Positions 28,885-38,893 of a DNA stretch of 64,000 nt are shown piece by piece. Each line of letters begins with the position of its first letter. Positions within the stretch are counted from its first letter, which is position 1. The translations under genes were made by a program, and so were the position numbers. Origin of the DNA: Nocardiopsis sp. JB363 (GTDB taxonomy: Bacteria; Actinomycetota; Actinomycetes; Streptosporangiales; Streptosporangiaceae); the NCBI RefSeq assembly GCF_900143625.1, contig NZ_FRFF01000006.1, positions 33,382 through 97,381 of the forward strand, given 5' to 3'. The notes beneath the pieces are model-generated. The model did not search any database, was not told the DNA's origin, and saw nothing but the letters and a program-made list of their open reading frames with translations.

Positions 28885-31800
28885 ATTCAAGCGCGAGATC
28901 CTGCGCCAGGTCCAATCGGGGGAGATCACCCCGCAGCAGGCGTGGGCGGAGCTGCGCCGTGCCACCGACCCGGCACCGCCCGCCGCCACGCCCGCGACCC
29001 CGACCGCCGCACCGCCAAAGCGCGGCACCGGGCCCGCGTCCGGCGACACGCGCCAGGGGGAGGCCGTCGCCGTCGTCGGCGCCTCAGCCAGGTACGCCGG
29101 GGCGCCCGACCTGGAAGGGTACTGGAACCTGCTCGATGAGAGTCGGTGCAGCGTCACCGAGGTCGCGCCCGAGCGGTGGGACGCGTCCCGGTACTTCTCA
29201 CCCGAACCGGGCCGCCCCGGAACCACCTACTCCCGATGGGGCGGATTCCTCGACGGCATCGACCGCTTCGATCCGGGTTTCTTCCATCTGTCCGGGCGTG
29301 CCGCCGAACTCATGGACCCGCAGCAGCGCCTGTTCCTGGAGGCCGCATGGCGGGCTTTGGAGGACGCCGGGGCGGCGGGCAGCGCACGCCTGCCCGAGCA
29401 CTGCGGCGTCTACGTCGGCACGTCGCCCAGCGACTACCTCGGCGAGGAACACCGCCTCGGCCCTGAGGCCGAGGCGCTGACGATGATCGGCAACGACAGC
29501 GCGATCCTGGCCGCGCGAATCTCGTACCTGCTCGACCTCCGCGGCCCCAACATCGCCCTCGACACCGCCTGCTCCTCGTCACTGGTCGCGATCGACCTGG
29601 CGTGCACGTCGCTGCTGTCCGGCCGGACAGACCTCGCCGTGGCGGGCGGCGTTTGCCTGTTCGTAGGCCCCGCCTTCTACCTGGCCGCCAGCCAGGGGCA
29701 GATGCTGTCGCCGACCGGCGCCTGCCGGGCCTTCGACGCCTCCGCCGATGGGTTCGTTCCGGGCGAGGGTGTCGGCGTCGTCGTACTCAAACGGCTCTCC
29801 GACGCCTTGGCGGACGGCGACCACATCCGCGGCGTCATCCTGGGCAGCGGCGTGAACCAGGACGGCAAGACCAACGGACTCACCGCGCCCAGCGCACTGT
29901 CCCAGGAACGGTTGGAACGCGAGGTGTACGAACGCGCAAGTGTGAGCGCCGAGTCGATCACCCTCGTCGAAGCGCACGGTACGGGCACGGTGCTCGGCGA
30001 CCCCATCGAGGTGACGGCGCTCGAACGCGCCTTCCGCGCCGACACGGACCGGACCGACTACTGCGCCCTGGGCTCGGTCAAGACCAACATCGGGCACACC
30101 AGCCATGCGGCGGGCGTGGCCGGTGTGCTCAAGGTCCTGCTCGCGATGGAGCACCGCCGCATCCCCGCGTCCCTGCACTTCGACCGGCTCAGCCCCAGCA
30201 TCGAGCTCGACGGGTCGCCGTTCTACGTCGCCGACGAGCCGCGCGACTGGCAGAGGTCAGAGGGGACTCCGCGTCGCGCCGTCGTGAGCTCGTTCGGGTA
30301 CAGCGGCACCAACGCGCACCTCGTCATGGAGGAACCTCCCGAGCACACCGGCCCCGAGCGACCGCCGCGCGCCTTCCACCTCACCGTCGTCTCCGCGCGC
30401 ACACCCGAGGCACTCGATCGGGTCACCAGTGACCTGGCGGAGGTACTGCGTGGCTCCGCGCGCGGAGCCGACCTCCACGACGTCGCGTTCACGCTGGCGC
30501 AGGGGCGTCGGCACTGGGACCACCGCGCAGCCTACGTCGTCCGCGACACCGCCGAGTTGGCCCGCCTGCTCGACGAGTCCGGAGCGGGTGAGCACCGCGC
30601 CGGGGACGGCGCACCGCACGACCTGCGCGACGCGGCCCGGGCCTACGTCGAGTCCGGTCGCGTGGAGGAGCCGCCGGGTGGTTGGCGGGGCCGGATCGTT
30701 CCGTTGCCGGGACATCCCTTCGACCGCCAGAGCTACTGGAGCGCGCGATCGGAGAGCGGAGCTTCGGACACGCCCACCGCGTCACCCGAGCACGGGGCCG
30801 TTTTGGGAGCGGACACCGGGTTCCCCCTCAACGAAGTCGACCGGGACGCCGTCTCGCGGCCCGGCGCACGCCTGTTCCGCGTCGAGGCCGCGCACTGGTG
30901 GGTGGACGGGCACCGGGTCGACGGCCGCCCCGTCCTCGCTGCCGCCACGACCCTCGCCATGGTCTTCGAGGCGGCTCGCCGATGCGGTCTGTCCGGAGCG
31001 CTGACAATACGCGACGTCCGTTGGGTGCGGCCGATCGAGTCGTCCGCCGCCGGGGTGGAACTCCGCTTCACCGAGGACGGGGACGGCCTGCGCTTTCGCG
31101 TCGGGTCCGCCGACGGCGACGAGCCTGGCTGCACCGGCCGCGTCCAGGCCGGTACGGGGCCCGCACCTGCCCGCACGTCCCCGACGGCCGGGGAGCACAC
31201 CGTCTGGGATACCTCCCACACCCCCGAGGAGTGCTACCGGTGGTTCGCGTCGGCCGGACTCGTCCACGGCCGGCCGTTCCGCGCTTTGGATTGGCTGCGG
31301 ACCGGGGACGGGGAGGTCGTCGCCGGACTCGACGCCGAAGGGCGCCCCCTGACCGGTGTCGACCCCGGGCTGCTCGACTCTGCCTTCCAGGCCGTCGCCG
31401 CTCTGCGCGGACCCGGCGGCGATCCGATGGGGTTCCCCGTTTCGCTCGACCGTTTCGAACTGGGCGTGGACGCCCTCACCGCCGCGACCCGGGCGCGGAT
31501 CGTCCGGCGCGGCGACGCCATCGACATCGACCTCACCGACTCCGTGGGGCGCGTCCTCGGAACGCTCTCTGGACTGGCGATCGTCTCGGCCGCGCAGAAC
31601 GGGACGCACCCCGTCCTGCTGCACGAGGAGTGGCGAGCGGCCGAGGTCGACGGAGCCCTCTGCCCCGAGCCGTCCTGGCGGCTCACGCGATACGGGGTCG
31701 AGCACGCGACGACCGGCGTCCAGGCCGCCGAGGCCGCCCTCACCGGCACGTTCGGCAGCGGTGACGTGGTCGTGGACGTGGCACGCGGCCTGGATCCCCT

Positions 31801-34800
31801 GACCTTGTACGCGCACGCGGCACGGCTGTTGCGAGTCGCTGCCGACCGGGAGTCCGCAGACCGGCTGTGCGTGACGTTCACGGTCGACGCGACCGAACCC
31901 GCCGCCGCCGACGCGCTCGCGGCCCTCGGCGCCAGCGTGACCCGCGAGCACCCGCTCGTCATCGTGGAGGCACTGCGCCCAGCCGCCGACCCCGGCCTCA
32001 GACCGGTGCTGCCTGCCCAGCGGGGCGGGAGCCTGCGCCGAACGCCCGCCGGACTCGAACGTCGCGGACTCGCTCCGTCGCCCGAGCCCCCGGCCACCGA
32101 CCGCCCACGGCCTGGAACCGGGACCTATGTCGTCACTGGGGGGACCGGGACCGTGGGCTCGGCGCTGGCTGCGGACCTCGTTGCCGCGGGCGGACACGTC
32201 ACCGTCCTTTCCAGGTCGGAGCCCACTCGGGACACACTCGACCGGATCGGCCCGCCCGACCGGGTGGCGCACGTGCGCGCCGACGTCACGGACCGGGACC
32301 AGGTCTGCGCCGCGCTCGACAGCGCCCGCCGCGACCATGGTGCCGTCCGCGGGATCGTGCACGCCGCCGGGACGGAGTACAGCCGGAGCTTCGCGCACGA
32401 GGACGGTGCCCGGGTGGACCGCGTCCTCTCGGCCAAGATCACCGGCACCGCTCTGCTCGACGAGGTGACCGCCGACGACGACCTCGACCTCTTCGTGACG
32501 TGCTCGTCGCTGGCCGGCATCACTGGAAACCGGGGCCAAGCCGCATACTCCTACGCGAACGCCGCGCTCACGGGCCTGACCCGCGCCCGTGCCGAGGCGG
32601 TACGGGCCGGTACCCGCAGCGGCCGCACCATCGCGCTGGCCTGGGGGCCGTGGACCGGCGGCATGGCGGCGCGCACCGACGCGGACCACGGACTCACCCC
32701 GCTCACCGCCGTGTCCGGCGCGGCGGCCTGGAGGTCGGCGCTGACCGGAGGGCAGGCGAGCGTCGCTGTCCTCGGCTCCGCCTGCGACGTCGACGGTGTG
32801 CTAGCCGAAGCCGCCGGGACCCAGACCGGGCCGGCCGCTTCCCGAACGGTCCCCGTGACGGAGTGGCCGGGGGCAGGTCCGGGGAACGCCGGCGACCCCA
32901 CCCCCGAGGACGTCGCCGTCGAACTCCGGGACATCTTCGCCGACGAGTTGAGGATCCCCGCCGACAACGTGCGCCCCGACACACGCCTGGAGGAGCTGGG
33001 GATCGAGTCGGTGATGATCGCGGGGATCACCGCGCGGCTGCTCGCCGTGTACGCGGAGGTGCCCAAGACGCTGTTCTTCGAACACCGCACCGTGGGCGGT
33101 CTCACCGACGCTCTGACACGGCTGCCCCGGCGCACGCCGCCGGTGGCTCCCGCGCACGACCCCGGGCCGGCTGACGGGGACCGGCTCGCCAAGGGGCAGC
33201 CCCCCGCCACGGCCGAGGCGACCACACTCCCATGGCCCGAAGCCGCTCCGGACCACGGCGCACCGGACGGGGACCGCACAGATGGCCTCGCCGTCGCCGT
33301 CGTCGGCCTAGCCGGCCGTTACCCCATGGCCGAGCACGTCGGGCAACTGTGGGAGAACCTGCGTTCGGGACGCGACTGCGTCACCCAGATCCCCCCGGAG
33401 CGGTGGGACCTCGACGGCTTTTACGCACCGGACCGCGCCCCGCTGCGCAGCTACAGCAAGTGGGGCGGTTTCGTCGACGGCATCGACCGGTTCGACCCGA
33501 CCTTCTTCCGTATCGCCCCGAACGAGGCGGCCATGCTCGACCCGCAGGAGCGCATGTTCCTCCAGGTCGTCTGGGAGACGATCGAGGACGCCGGGCTCAC
33601 ACCGCGGACCCTCGCCCGGCGGACCGGCACGTGGGTGGGCGTCATGTACGGCGACTATCAGTTGCTCGGCGCAGCGCCGGACGGTCGGATCGCGTCGTCT
33701 TCCTACGCCTCCATCGCCAACCGAGTGTCCTACACCCTCGATCTGCACGGTCCGAGCCTGGCGGTCGACTCCATGTGCTCATCGTCGCTCACCGCGCTCC
33801 ATCTGGCGTTGCAGAGCCTGCGCTCCGGCGAGGTCGACGCGGCAATCGTGGGAGGTGTCAACCTCCACACCCACCCGCGCAAGTACCTCCAGCTCAGTCT
33901 CGGCGGGTTCGCGTCCTCCGACGGCCGCTGCCGTAGCTTCGGTGAGGGCGGCGACGGCTACGTGCCCGGCGAGGGCATCGGCGCGGTGCTGCTCAAGCCC
34001 TTGGCCGACGCGCTGCGAGACGGGGACCCTGTGCAGGCGGTGATCCGAGGCTCTGCCGTCAACCACGGCGGCCGCGCCAACGGCTACACCGTCCCGGACC
34101 CCAACGCCCAGGCGGGCGTGATCGGCGATGCCCTTGACCGGTCCGGGGTCGACGCGAACACTGTCTCCTACGTCGAGGCCCACGGCACGGGCACGGCACT
34201 GGGGGACCCCGTCGAGGTGCGGGCGCTGGCACGGCACTTCGGGCCGGAGCGGGAAGTGGCACTGGGATCGGTCAAGTCCAACCTCGGCCACCTGGAGTCC
34301 GCAGCGGGGATCGTCGCGCTGACCAAGGTGGTCATCCAGCTCCGCCACCGGGAACTGGTGCCGTCGCTGCATGGGTTCCCGGCCAACCCCGACATCGATT
34401 TCGATGCCACCGGAGTGCGAGTGACCACGTCCACCACCGGGTGGACCCCGGCGGTCGGCGCACCGCGACGGGCACTGATCAGCTCGTTCGGCGCGGGCGG
34501 GACCAACGCCTCGGTGATCGTCGACGAGGCGCCGCCGCGCGTGGCGGCGGGTGCACCGCCGACCGGGCCCGCCGACGGTCTCCTCGTACTGTCCGCGGAC
34601 AGCGCCGAGCAGTTGCGCGAGGCGACGGGCCGTCTGCTCGGCCGACTTCGCGAGCACGGCGGCGGGCCCCCGGAGACCGCGGTGGCGGCGGTGACCCGGA
34701 CACTCGCCGAGCACCTAGGGGTCGGGGCCGAGGACATTCGGGCCGACGACGAGTGGACCGACTACGGACTCGATGCGCTGGGCCGGAGCCGGGTCGAGGA

Positions 34801-37800
34801 GACGGTGCGCCGCACGACGGACCCCGGATTCGTCCTAGGTGCGGGCATCAACTCGATCGACGCCCTCACCCGTGTTGTCGCCGGTACCTCGGTGCGTGCG
34901 GAGCACGAACCCGACCTCGTCGCGATAGCGCACACGCTTCGAACCGGGCGGGTCGAGCGGCCCGAACGCCTCGCCATCGCCGCGGCCACGGTCGAGGATG
35001 CGGTCCGTGCCCTCTCGGCCTGGCTCGACGGCCGTACGACAGGGGACTGGTGGGCCGGACGCGCGCCATCCGGGGCGGGCACCGAACCCCGACCGGTCGC
35101 GTCGTTCGGCTCGGCACAGGAGATCGCGGTGGCGTGGGTGGAGGGAACTCCCGTGGACTGGGGAGCGCACACCGCGTGGACCAGAGTCGCGGGCCTGCCC
35201 ACCTACCCGTTCCGGCGCGACCACGTGTGGCTCGACGACGCGGAACCGGTGACCTTCACCGGGTCCGGGACGCCAGCCACAGTACCTTGCGGACCCGACG
35301 CCGCCGTATCCGTGGAACATGGCGGTGGTGCCACCGATCCTGTACAGGGTCGCGTTGGCACCGCCGAACCGGAGTCCTTCGTCCCCTCCAACAGCGAGTC
35401 CGCCGATCCGAGCACGGATACGGTGGTCGGGCTGCTCCGCGACGACCTCGTCCGCCGGGCGGCGGCCAGGATCGGACTCGATCCCGAACGCCTCGATCCG
35501 CACGTATCCCTGGGTGACTACGGCTACGAGTCTCTCGCCTTCCAGGGGCTCGCCGAAGAGGTCCGGGACGCCTACAGCTTCCCCATCGACGCGTCGGTCT
35601 TCTACGAGACCCGCGGCGTCGGAGGACTCGCGGAGTGGCTGGTGGAGGAGGAGCCCGCGGCCGTGCGTCGCTGGGCCTCCTCGCGGGCGCAGACGGATCC
35701 CGGTGAGTTCCGGCGCGCCCCGGACACACTCGCTCCGGGACACGAGCGGGTGCGTACGCGTCCACCCGGCTCCGGGAGCGACGGCGAGACGGGCGCTGTC
35801 GCCGTAGTCGGGCTGAGCGGGCGGTTCCCGATGTCGCCCGACGCGTCCACGCTGTGGAACCGACTCCGCGACGACGAGAGCCTGCTGACCGAGACCCCCG
35901 CCCACCGCTGGGACTGGCGCGCCTTGGGCTCGTCGGAGGATGCGAACATCTACCGCTGGGGCGGCTACCTCGACAACGAGGACCACTTCGACGCCGCGTT
36001 CTTCGGGATCGCCGCCGAGGAGGCCGATTTCATCGACCCGCAGCAGCGGCTCCTGCTGGAGGAATCGTGGGCGGCCTTGGAGAATGCCGGATATGCGCCG
36101 TCGTCCCTGGCAGGGGGCCAGATGGGTGTCTTCGCCGGCGTCCAGTTTCGCGACTACCAGCACCTGCTCCACGAAGCGAAGGTGGTCAGCCCGATCACCG
36201 CGACCGGTAACGAGGACACCTTCGCCGTCAACCGCATCTCCTACCTCCTCGACCTGCACGGGCCCAGTGAGGTCGTCAACACCGCCTGCGCGTCCTCGCT
36301 GGTGGCCGTCCACCGGGCCATCCGCGCCCTGCGCTCGCGCGAGTGCACTATGGCGCTGGCGGGCGGGGTGGCGCTGAACCTCACTCCGTACGCACTCATG
36401 GCGCTGGACGGCATGAACGTCGTCTCGCCGAATGGCCAGAGCTGCCCGCTGGAGTCCCGGGCCAACGGCTACGTCAAGGGCGAGGGGGTCGGGATGGTGG
36501 TGCTCAGGCCATTGGCCGACGCCGTCCGCGACGGCGACCACATCCACGCCGTGCTGCGCGGTAGCGCGACCAACCACGGCGGCCGCGCCACGACCATCAC
36601 CTCGCCGAACAGCCGCGCGCAGTCCGCGGTCATCGTGGCGGCCGTTGAGGACGCGGACGTGCCCGTGGACTCGATCGGCTACGTCGAGATGCACGGGACG
36701 GGCACCTACGTCGGCGACCCGGTCGAGGTCCGCTCACTCGGCCGCGCCTTCCAGGAGCTCGCCCGGCGGCAGGGCGCGGACCTGGTCGAGGGCGCGTGCG
36801 GTCTCGGATCGGGTAAGGGCGGTTTCGGCCACCTCGAACCCGCGTCGGGCATTGCGGGCCTGTTCCGGGTGATCGGCGCGCTGCGGTACCGCGAACTATT
36901 CGGGATGCCGGACTTCAAGGAGGTAAACCCGGGCATCCCGCTCGACGGGAGCCCGTTCTCGGTGGTCGACACCACGCGACCGTGGACCGCCGCAGTCTCC
37001 GGTGCGCCGCTGCGCGCGGGCCTCAGCTCGTTCGGCATCGGTGGGGTCAATGCCCACGTCGTCGTCGAGGAGGCCCCACAGCCCGGCGGGCGGGCCGGAG
37101 CCGCCCCGGCGCGGCCGATGGCCTTCCCGTTCTCCGCGAAGAGCACCGAGGCGCTGCGTGCGGTGCTGCGGCGGATGCGCGCGTGGCTGGACGACGTACC
37201 GGGCGGGGTCGGCCCCGCGCAGGTCAGCGCCACGACCGCGCACGGACGCGACGCGATGCCGATGCGGGCGGTCGTGGTCGCCGAGGATTTCGAAGGCCTG
37301 CGTGCCGGGGTCGAGCAGCTGCTCGCTGCGGCCGACCCCGCTGACGTGGTGTCCGTGGCCGACGGCGGATGGGCCGATCGGGAGCTGGAGGCGGCGCGGG
37401 CGTGGGCGGACGGTGGATCGGTCGTCCCCGGGGAGCCGTTGGAGCGGCGGGTCGAACTGCCCTCCTACCCCTTCGAACGGACGCCGCACTGGTTCGCCGA
37501 GCGGCGTCCGATCGGTGCCGAGCCGGACAAGGAGGCCGCAGCGGACCCCGTGGCCCCGGTGGCGCCAAGTTCGGAGGCGGCGGTCGTGCGCCCGGCGGAG
37601 ACACCATCGTCCACCCCGGCCGCGGGTGGCGCCGCGCCCGGGACCGTGGTCCGACTCCGGGAAGTCGTCGCGGAGATCGTCGGCGTCGGAGCCGACACCA
37701 TTCCGGACAATGCGACCTTCCGGGAGGTCGGCGTCGACTCCCTCATGAGTATCCGCATCATCGAGGCCCTACACGAGGAGTTCAGCGAAGACGTGCCTTA

Positions 37801-38893
37801 CTCCGCGCTCACCGATCATCCGTCCGTCGCAGAACTCGCCGCGTTCCTCGCCCCGGACGAGACCGTCCTCGCGGCGGAGCCCGCCGCGCCGACCGTACCC
37901 GCCGAGGGCGCCGGACCCGCGTCGTCGGGCGGCCGTTCGACGAGGAAGGGGGCAGGCCGCACCTCCCGTGGCTCGGAGACGAAGGCGATGCTCTTGCCGT
38001 TCTCGCGCGGTGGGGACGGGCCGCCGAGCTTCTGGGTGCCCGGTGCCGTCGGCTTCGCTGCGGCGTTCGAAACCGTTGCGACCCGGCTCGGCAGGCGATA
38101 TCCGCTCTACGCCTTCCAGGCCCGGGGCACCGATGGCCGATCCATGCCGCAGCTGTGGGACCAGATGGTGGAGGACTACACGGAGGCGATCCTGCGGATC
38201 CAGCCCGAGGGGCCCTACTTCCTCGGTGGCCACTCCTTCGGCGGGCTCACCGCGATGGAGCTCGCCCGCCGCCTGCAGGAGCGCGGTGAGCAGGTCGACC
38301 AACTGGTCATGATCGACACCTTCCCACCGACCCAGGAGGTCGTGGACCGGCACCGCGGCGACTACAACGACGCGTTCATCGTCTTCTACCTCGCCAACGT
38401 GCTCGTCGACGCCGAACAGCACCCCGAGCGGACGATCCGCGAGGACGACCTGGCCGGCGTGCCCAGGGAGCTGCACCTACCGACCCTAGCCCGCCTCGTC
38501 CACCAGCGCACCGGGGGACAGGGCCGGATGGAGGATGTCTACCACTACCTTCGCGGAGGGCTGACGATGTCCGAGCACTCGGCCGGCCTGTACCAGCAGG
38601 CCGAACTGCGCCCCTATGACGCATCGGACGTGCTGTTCATCCGGGCCCTGGACGGGTTCGTCGGACGCTCATCGGAGGTCTACTGGGAACGCGTGGACCT
38701 GATGCAGGGCTACGACTACGTGCAGCCGTGGCGCGACAACATCGAGGGCCGGGTCGACCTGGTCGACATCGACGAGGACCACCTGCACATCCTCGATGGC
38801 GACGCCGCGGAGACGGTCGCCGACGAGGTCCGGCGACGGCTCGACGCCGTGCACGCGGCCCGCAGCGGCTCGGGGGAGGTGGCCGCAACGTGA
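28877..38893 (+). CDS. Terminal trans-AT polyketide synthase (KS-DH-KR-ACP | KS-ACP | KS-ACP-TE)
   Basis: 3338 aa from the GTG at 28877, which overlaps the previous stop and follows GGGAGG by six bases; starts further upstream lack this. Order: docking helix (LRQVQSGEITPQQAW); KS (Cys232, His367, His407); DH (His679 in HRVDGRPVLA, where the motif's last Pro is Ala; Asp834 in LLDSAFQ); KR (about 1081-1312, GGTGTVG, Tyr in AAYSYAN, no LDD motif, so perhaps A-type); ACP Ser1378 (GIES); KS (Cys1634, His1769, His1805) with an ACP-like insert after it; ACP Ser2219 (GYES); KS (Cys2471 in TACASS, His2606, unusual GSGKGGFGH); ACP Ser2955; thioesterase (about 3038-3330) with nucleophile Ser3120 in GHSFGG and a late His in DEDHLHILDG. 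The TE makes this the last protein of the line, releasing the chain by hydrolysis or lactonisation. No AT is present. Confidence 0.94.
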   Translation: MNEFKREILRQVQSGEITPQQAWAELRRATDPAPPAATPATPTAAPPKRGTGPASGDTRQGEAVAVVGASARYAGAPDLEGYWNLLDESRCSVTEVAPERWDASRYFSPEPGRPGTTYSRWGGFLDGIDRFDPGFFHLSGRAAELMDPQQRLFLEAAWRALEDAGAAGSARLPEHCGVYVGTSPSDYLGEEHRLGPEAEALTMIGNDSAILAARISYLLDLRGPNIALDTACSSSLVAIDLACTSLLSGRTDLAVAGGVCLFVGPAFYLAASQGQMLSPTGACRAFDASADGFVPGEGVGVVVLKRLSDALADGDHIRGVILGSGVNQDGKTNGLTAPSALSQERLEREVYERASVSAESITLVEAHGTGTVLGDPIEVTALERAFRADTDRTDYCALGSVKTNIGHTSHAAGVAGVLKVLLAMEHRRIPASLHFDRLSPSIELDGSPFYVADEPRDWQRSEGTPRRAVVSSFGYSGTNAHLVMEEPPEHTGPERPPRAFHLTVVSARTPEALDRVTSDLAEVLRGSARGADLHDVAFTLAQGRRHWDHRAAYVVRDTAELARLLDESGAGEHRAGDGAPHDLRDAARAYVESGRVEEPPGGWRGRIVPLPGHPFDRQSYWSARSESGASDTPTASPEHGAVLGADTGFPLNEVDRDAVSRPGARLFRVEAAHWWVDGHRVDGRPVLAAATTLAMVFEAARRCGLSGALTIRDVRWVRPIESSAAGVELRFTEDGDGLRFRVGSADGDEPGCTGRVQAGTGPAPARTSPTAGEHTVWDTSHTPEECYRWFASAGLVHGRPFRALDWLRTGDGEVVAGLDAEGRPLTGVDPGLLDSAFQAVAALRGPGGDPMGFPVSLDRFELGVDALTAATRARIVRRGDAIDIDLTDSVGRVLGTLSGLAIVSAAQNGTHPVLLHEEWRAAEVDGALCPEPSWRLTRYGVEHATTGVQAAEAALTGTFGSGDVVVDVARGLDPLTLYAHAARLLRVAADRESADRLCVTFTVDATEPAAADALAALGASVTREHPLVIVEALRPAADPGLRPVLPAQRGGSLRRTPAGLERRGLAPSPEPPATDRPRPGTGTYVVTGGTGTVGSALAADLVAAGGHVTVLSRSEPTRDTLDRIGPPDRVAHVRADVTDRDQVCAALDSARRDHGAVRGIVHAAGTEYSRSFAHEDGARVDRVLSAKITGTALLDEVTADDDLDLFVTCSSLAGITGNRGQAAYSYANAALTGLTRARAEAVRAGTRSGRTIALAWGPWTGGMAARTDADHGLTPLTAVSGAAAWRSALTGGQASVAVLGSACDVDGVLAEAAGTQTGPAASRTVPVTEWPGAGPGNAGDPTPEDVAVELRDIFADELRIPADNVRPDTRLEELGIESVMIAGITARLLAVYAEVPKTLFFEHRTVGGLTDALTRLPRRTPPVAPAHDPGPADGDRLAKGQPPATAEATTLPWPEAAPDHGAPDGDRTDGLAVAVVGLAGRYPMAEHVGQLWENLRSGRDCVTQIPPERWDLDGFYAPDRAPLRSYSKWGGFVDGIDRFDPTFFRIAPNEAAMLDPQERMFLQVVWETIEDAGLTPRTLARRTGTWVGVMYGDYQLLGAAPDGRIASSSYASIANRVSYTLDLHGPSLAVDSMCSSSLTALHLALQSLRSGEVDAAIVGGVNLHTHPRKYLQLSLGGFASSDGRCRSFGEGGDGYVPGEGIGAVLLKPLADALRDGDPVQAVIRGSAVNHGGRANGYTVPDPNAQAGVIGDALDRSGVDANTVSYVEAHGTGTALGDPVEVRALARHFGPEREVALGSVKSNLGHLESAAGIVALTKVVIQLRHRELVPSLHGFPANPDIDFDATGVRVTTSTTGWTPAVGAPRRALISSFGAGGTNASVIVDEAPPRVAAGAPPTGPADGLLVLSADSAEQLREATGRLLGRLREHGGGPPETAVAAVTRTLAEHLGVGAEDIRADDEWTDYGLDALGRSRVEETVRRTTDPGFVLGAGINSIDALTRVVAGTSVRAEHEPDLVAIAHTLRTGRVERPERLAIAAATVEDAVRALSAWLDGRTTGDWWAGRAPSGAGTEPRPVASFGSAQEIAVAWVEGTPVDWGAHTAWTRVAGLPTYPFRRDHVWLDDAEPVTFTGSGTPATVPCGPDAAVSVEHGGGATDPVQGRVGTAEPESFVPSNSESADPSTDTVVGLLRDDLVRRAAARIGLDPERLDPHVSLGDYGYESLAFQGLAEEVRDAYSFPIDASVFYETRGVGGLAEWLVEEEPAAVRRWASSRAQTDPGEFRRAPDTLAPGHERVRTRPPGSGSDGETGAVAVVGLSGRFPMSPDASTLWNRLRDDESLLTETPAHRWDWRALGSSEDANIYRWGGYLDNEDHFDAAFFGIAAEEADFIDPQQRLLLEESWAALENAGYAPSSLAGGQMGVFAGVQFRDYQHLLHEAKVVSPITATGNEDTFAVNRISYLLDLHGPSEVVNTACASSLVAVHRAIRALRSRECTMALAGGVALNLTPYALMALDGMNVVSPNGQSCPLESRANGYVKGEGVGMVVLRPLADAVRDGDHIHAVLRGSATNHGGRATTITSPNSRAQSAVIVAAVEDADVPVDSIGYVEMHGTGTYVGDPVEVRSLGRAFQELARRQGADLVEGACGLGSGKGGFGHLEPASGIAGLFRVIGALRYRELFGMPDFKEVNPGIPLDGSPFSVVDTTRPWTAAVSGAPLRAGLSSFGIGGVNAHVVVEEAPQPGGRAGAAPARPMAFPFSAKSTEALRAVLRRMRAWLDDVPGGVGPAQVSATTAHGRDAMPMRAVVVAEDFEGLRAGVEQLLAAADPADVVSVADGGWADRELEAARAWADGGSVVPGEPLERRVELPSYPFERTPHWFAERRPIGAEPDKEAAADPVAPVAPSSEAAVVRPAETPSSTPAAGGAAPGTVVRLREVVAEIVGVGADTIPDNATFREVGVDSLMSIRIIEALHEEFSEDVPYSALTDHPSVAELAAFLAPDETVLAAEPAAPTVPAEGAGPASSGGRSTRKGAGRTSRGSETKAMLLPFSRGGDGPPSFWVPGAVGFAAAFETVATRLGRRYPLYAFQARGTDGRSMPQLWDQMVEDYTEAILRIQPEGPYFLGGHSFGGLTAMELARRLQERGEQVDQLVMIDTFPPTQEVVDRHRGDYNDAFIVFYLANVLVDAEQHPERTIREDDLAGVPRELHLPTLARLVHQRTGGQGRMEDVYHYLRGGLTMSEHSAGLYQQAELRPYDASDVLFIRALDGFVGRSSEVYWERVDLMQGYDYVQPWRDNIEGRVDLVDIDEDHLHILDGDAAETVADEVRRRLDAVHAARSGSGEVAAT
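34671..34890 (+). other. ACP-like segment with Ser-to-Ala change, inside KS flanking subdomain (copy 3)
   Basis: Lies in the fourth polyketide synthase gene, between LSADSAEQLREATGRLL and AIAHTLRTGR. The ACP-like pattern TRTLAEHLGVGAEDIRADDE, then DYGLDALGRSRV, has Ala1967 at the serine position. As in copy 2, the host module is otherwise only KS plus a real ACP (Ser2219). Confidence 0.6.

Noticed and set aside
3..38893. Possible acyltransferase domains in the synthase
   Set aside because: No AT active-site GHSxG was found; the only similar motif is GHSFGG of the terminal thioesterase, and the LPTYPF-type sequences are KS linkers.
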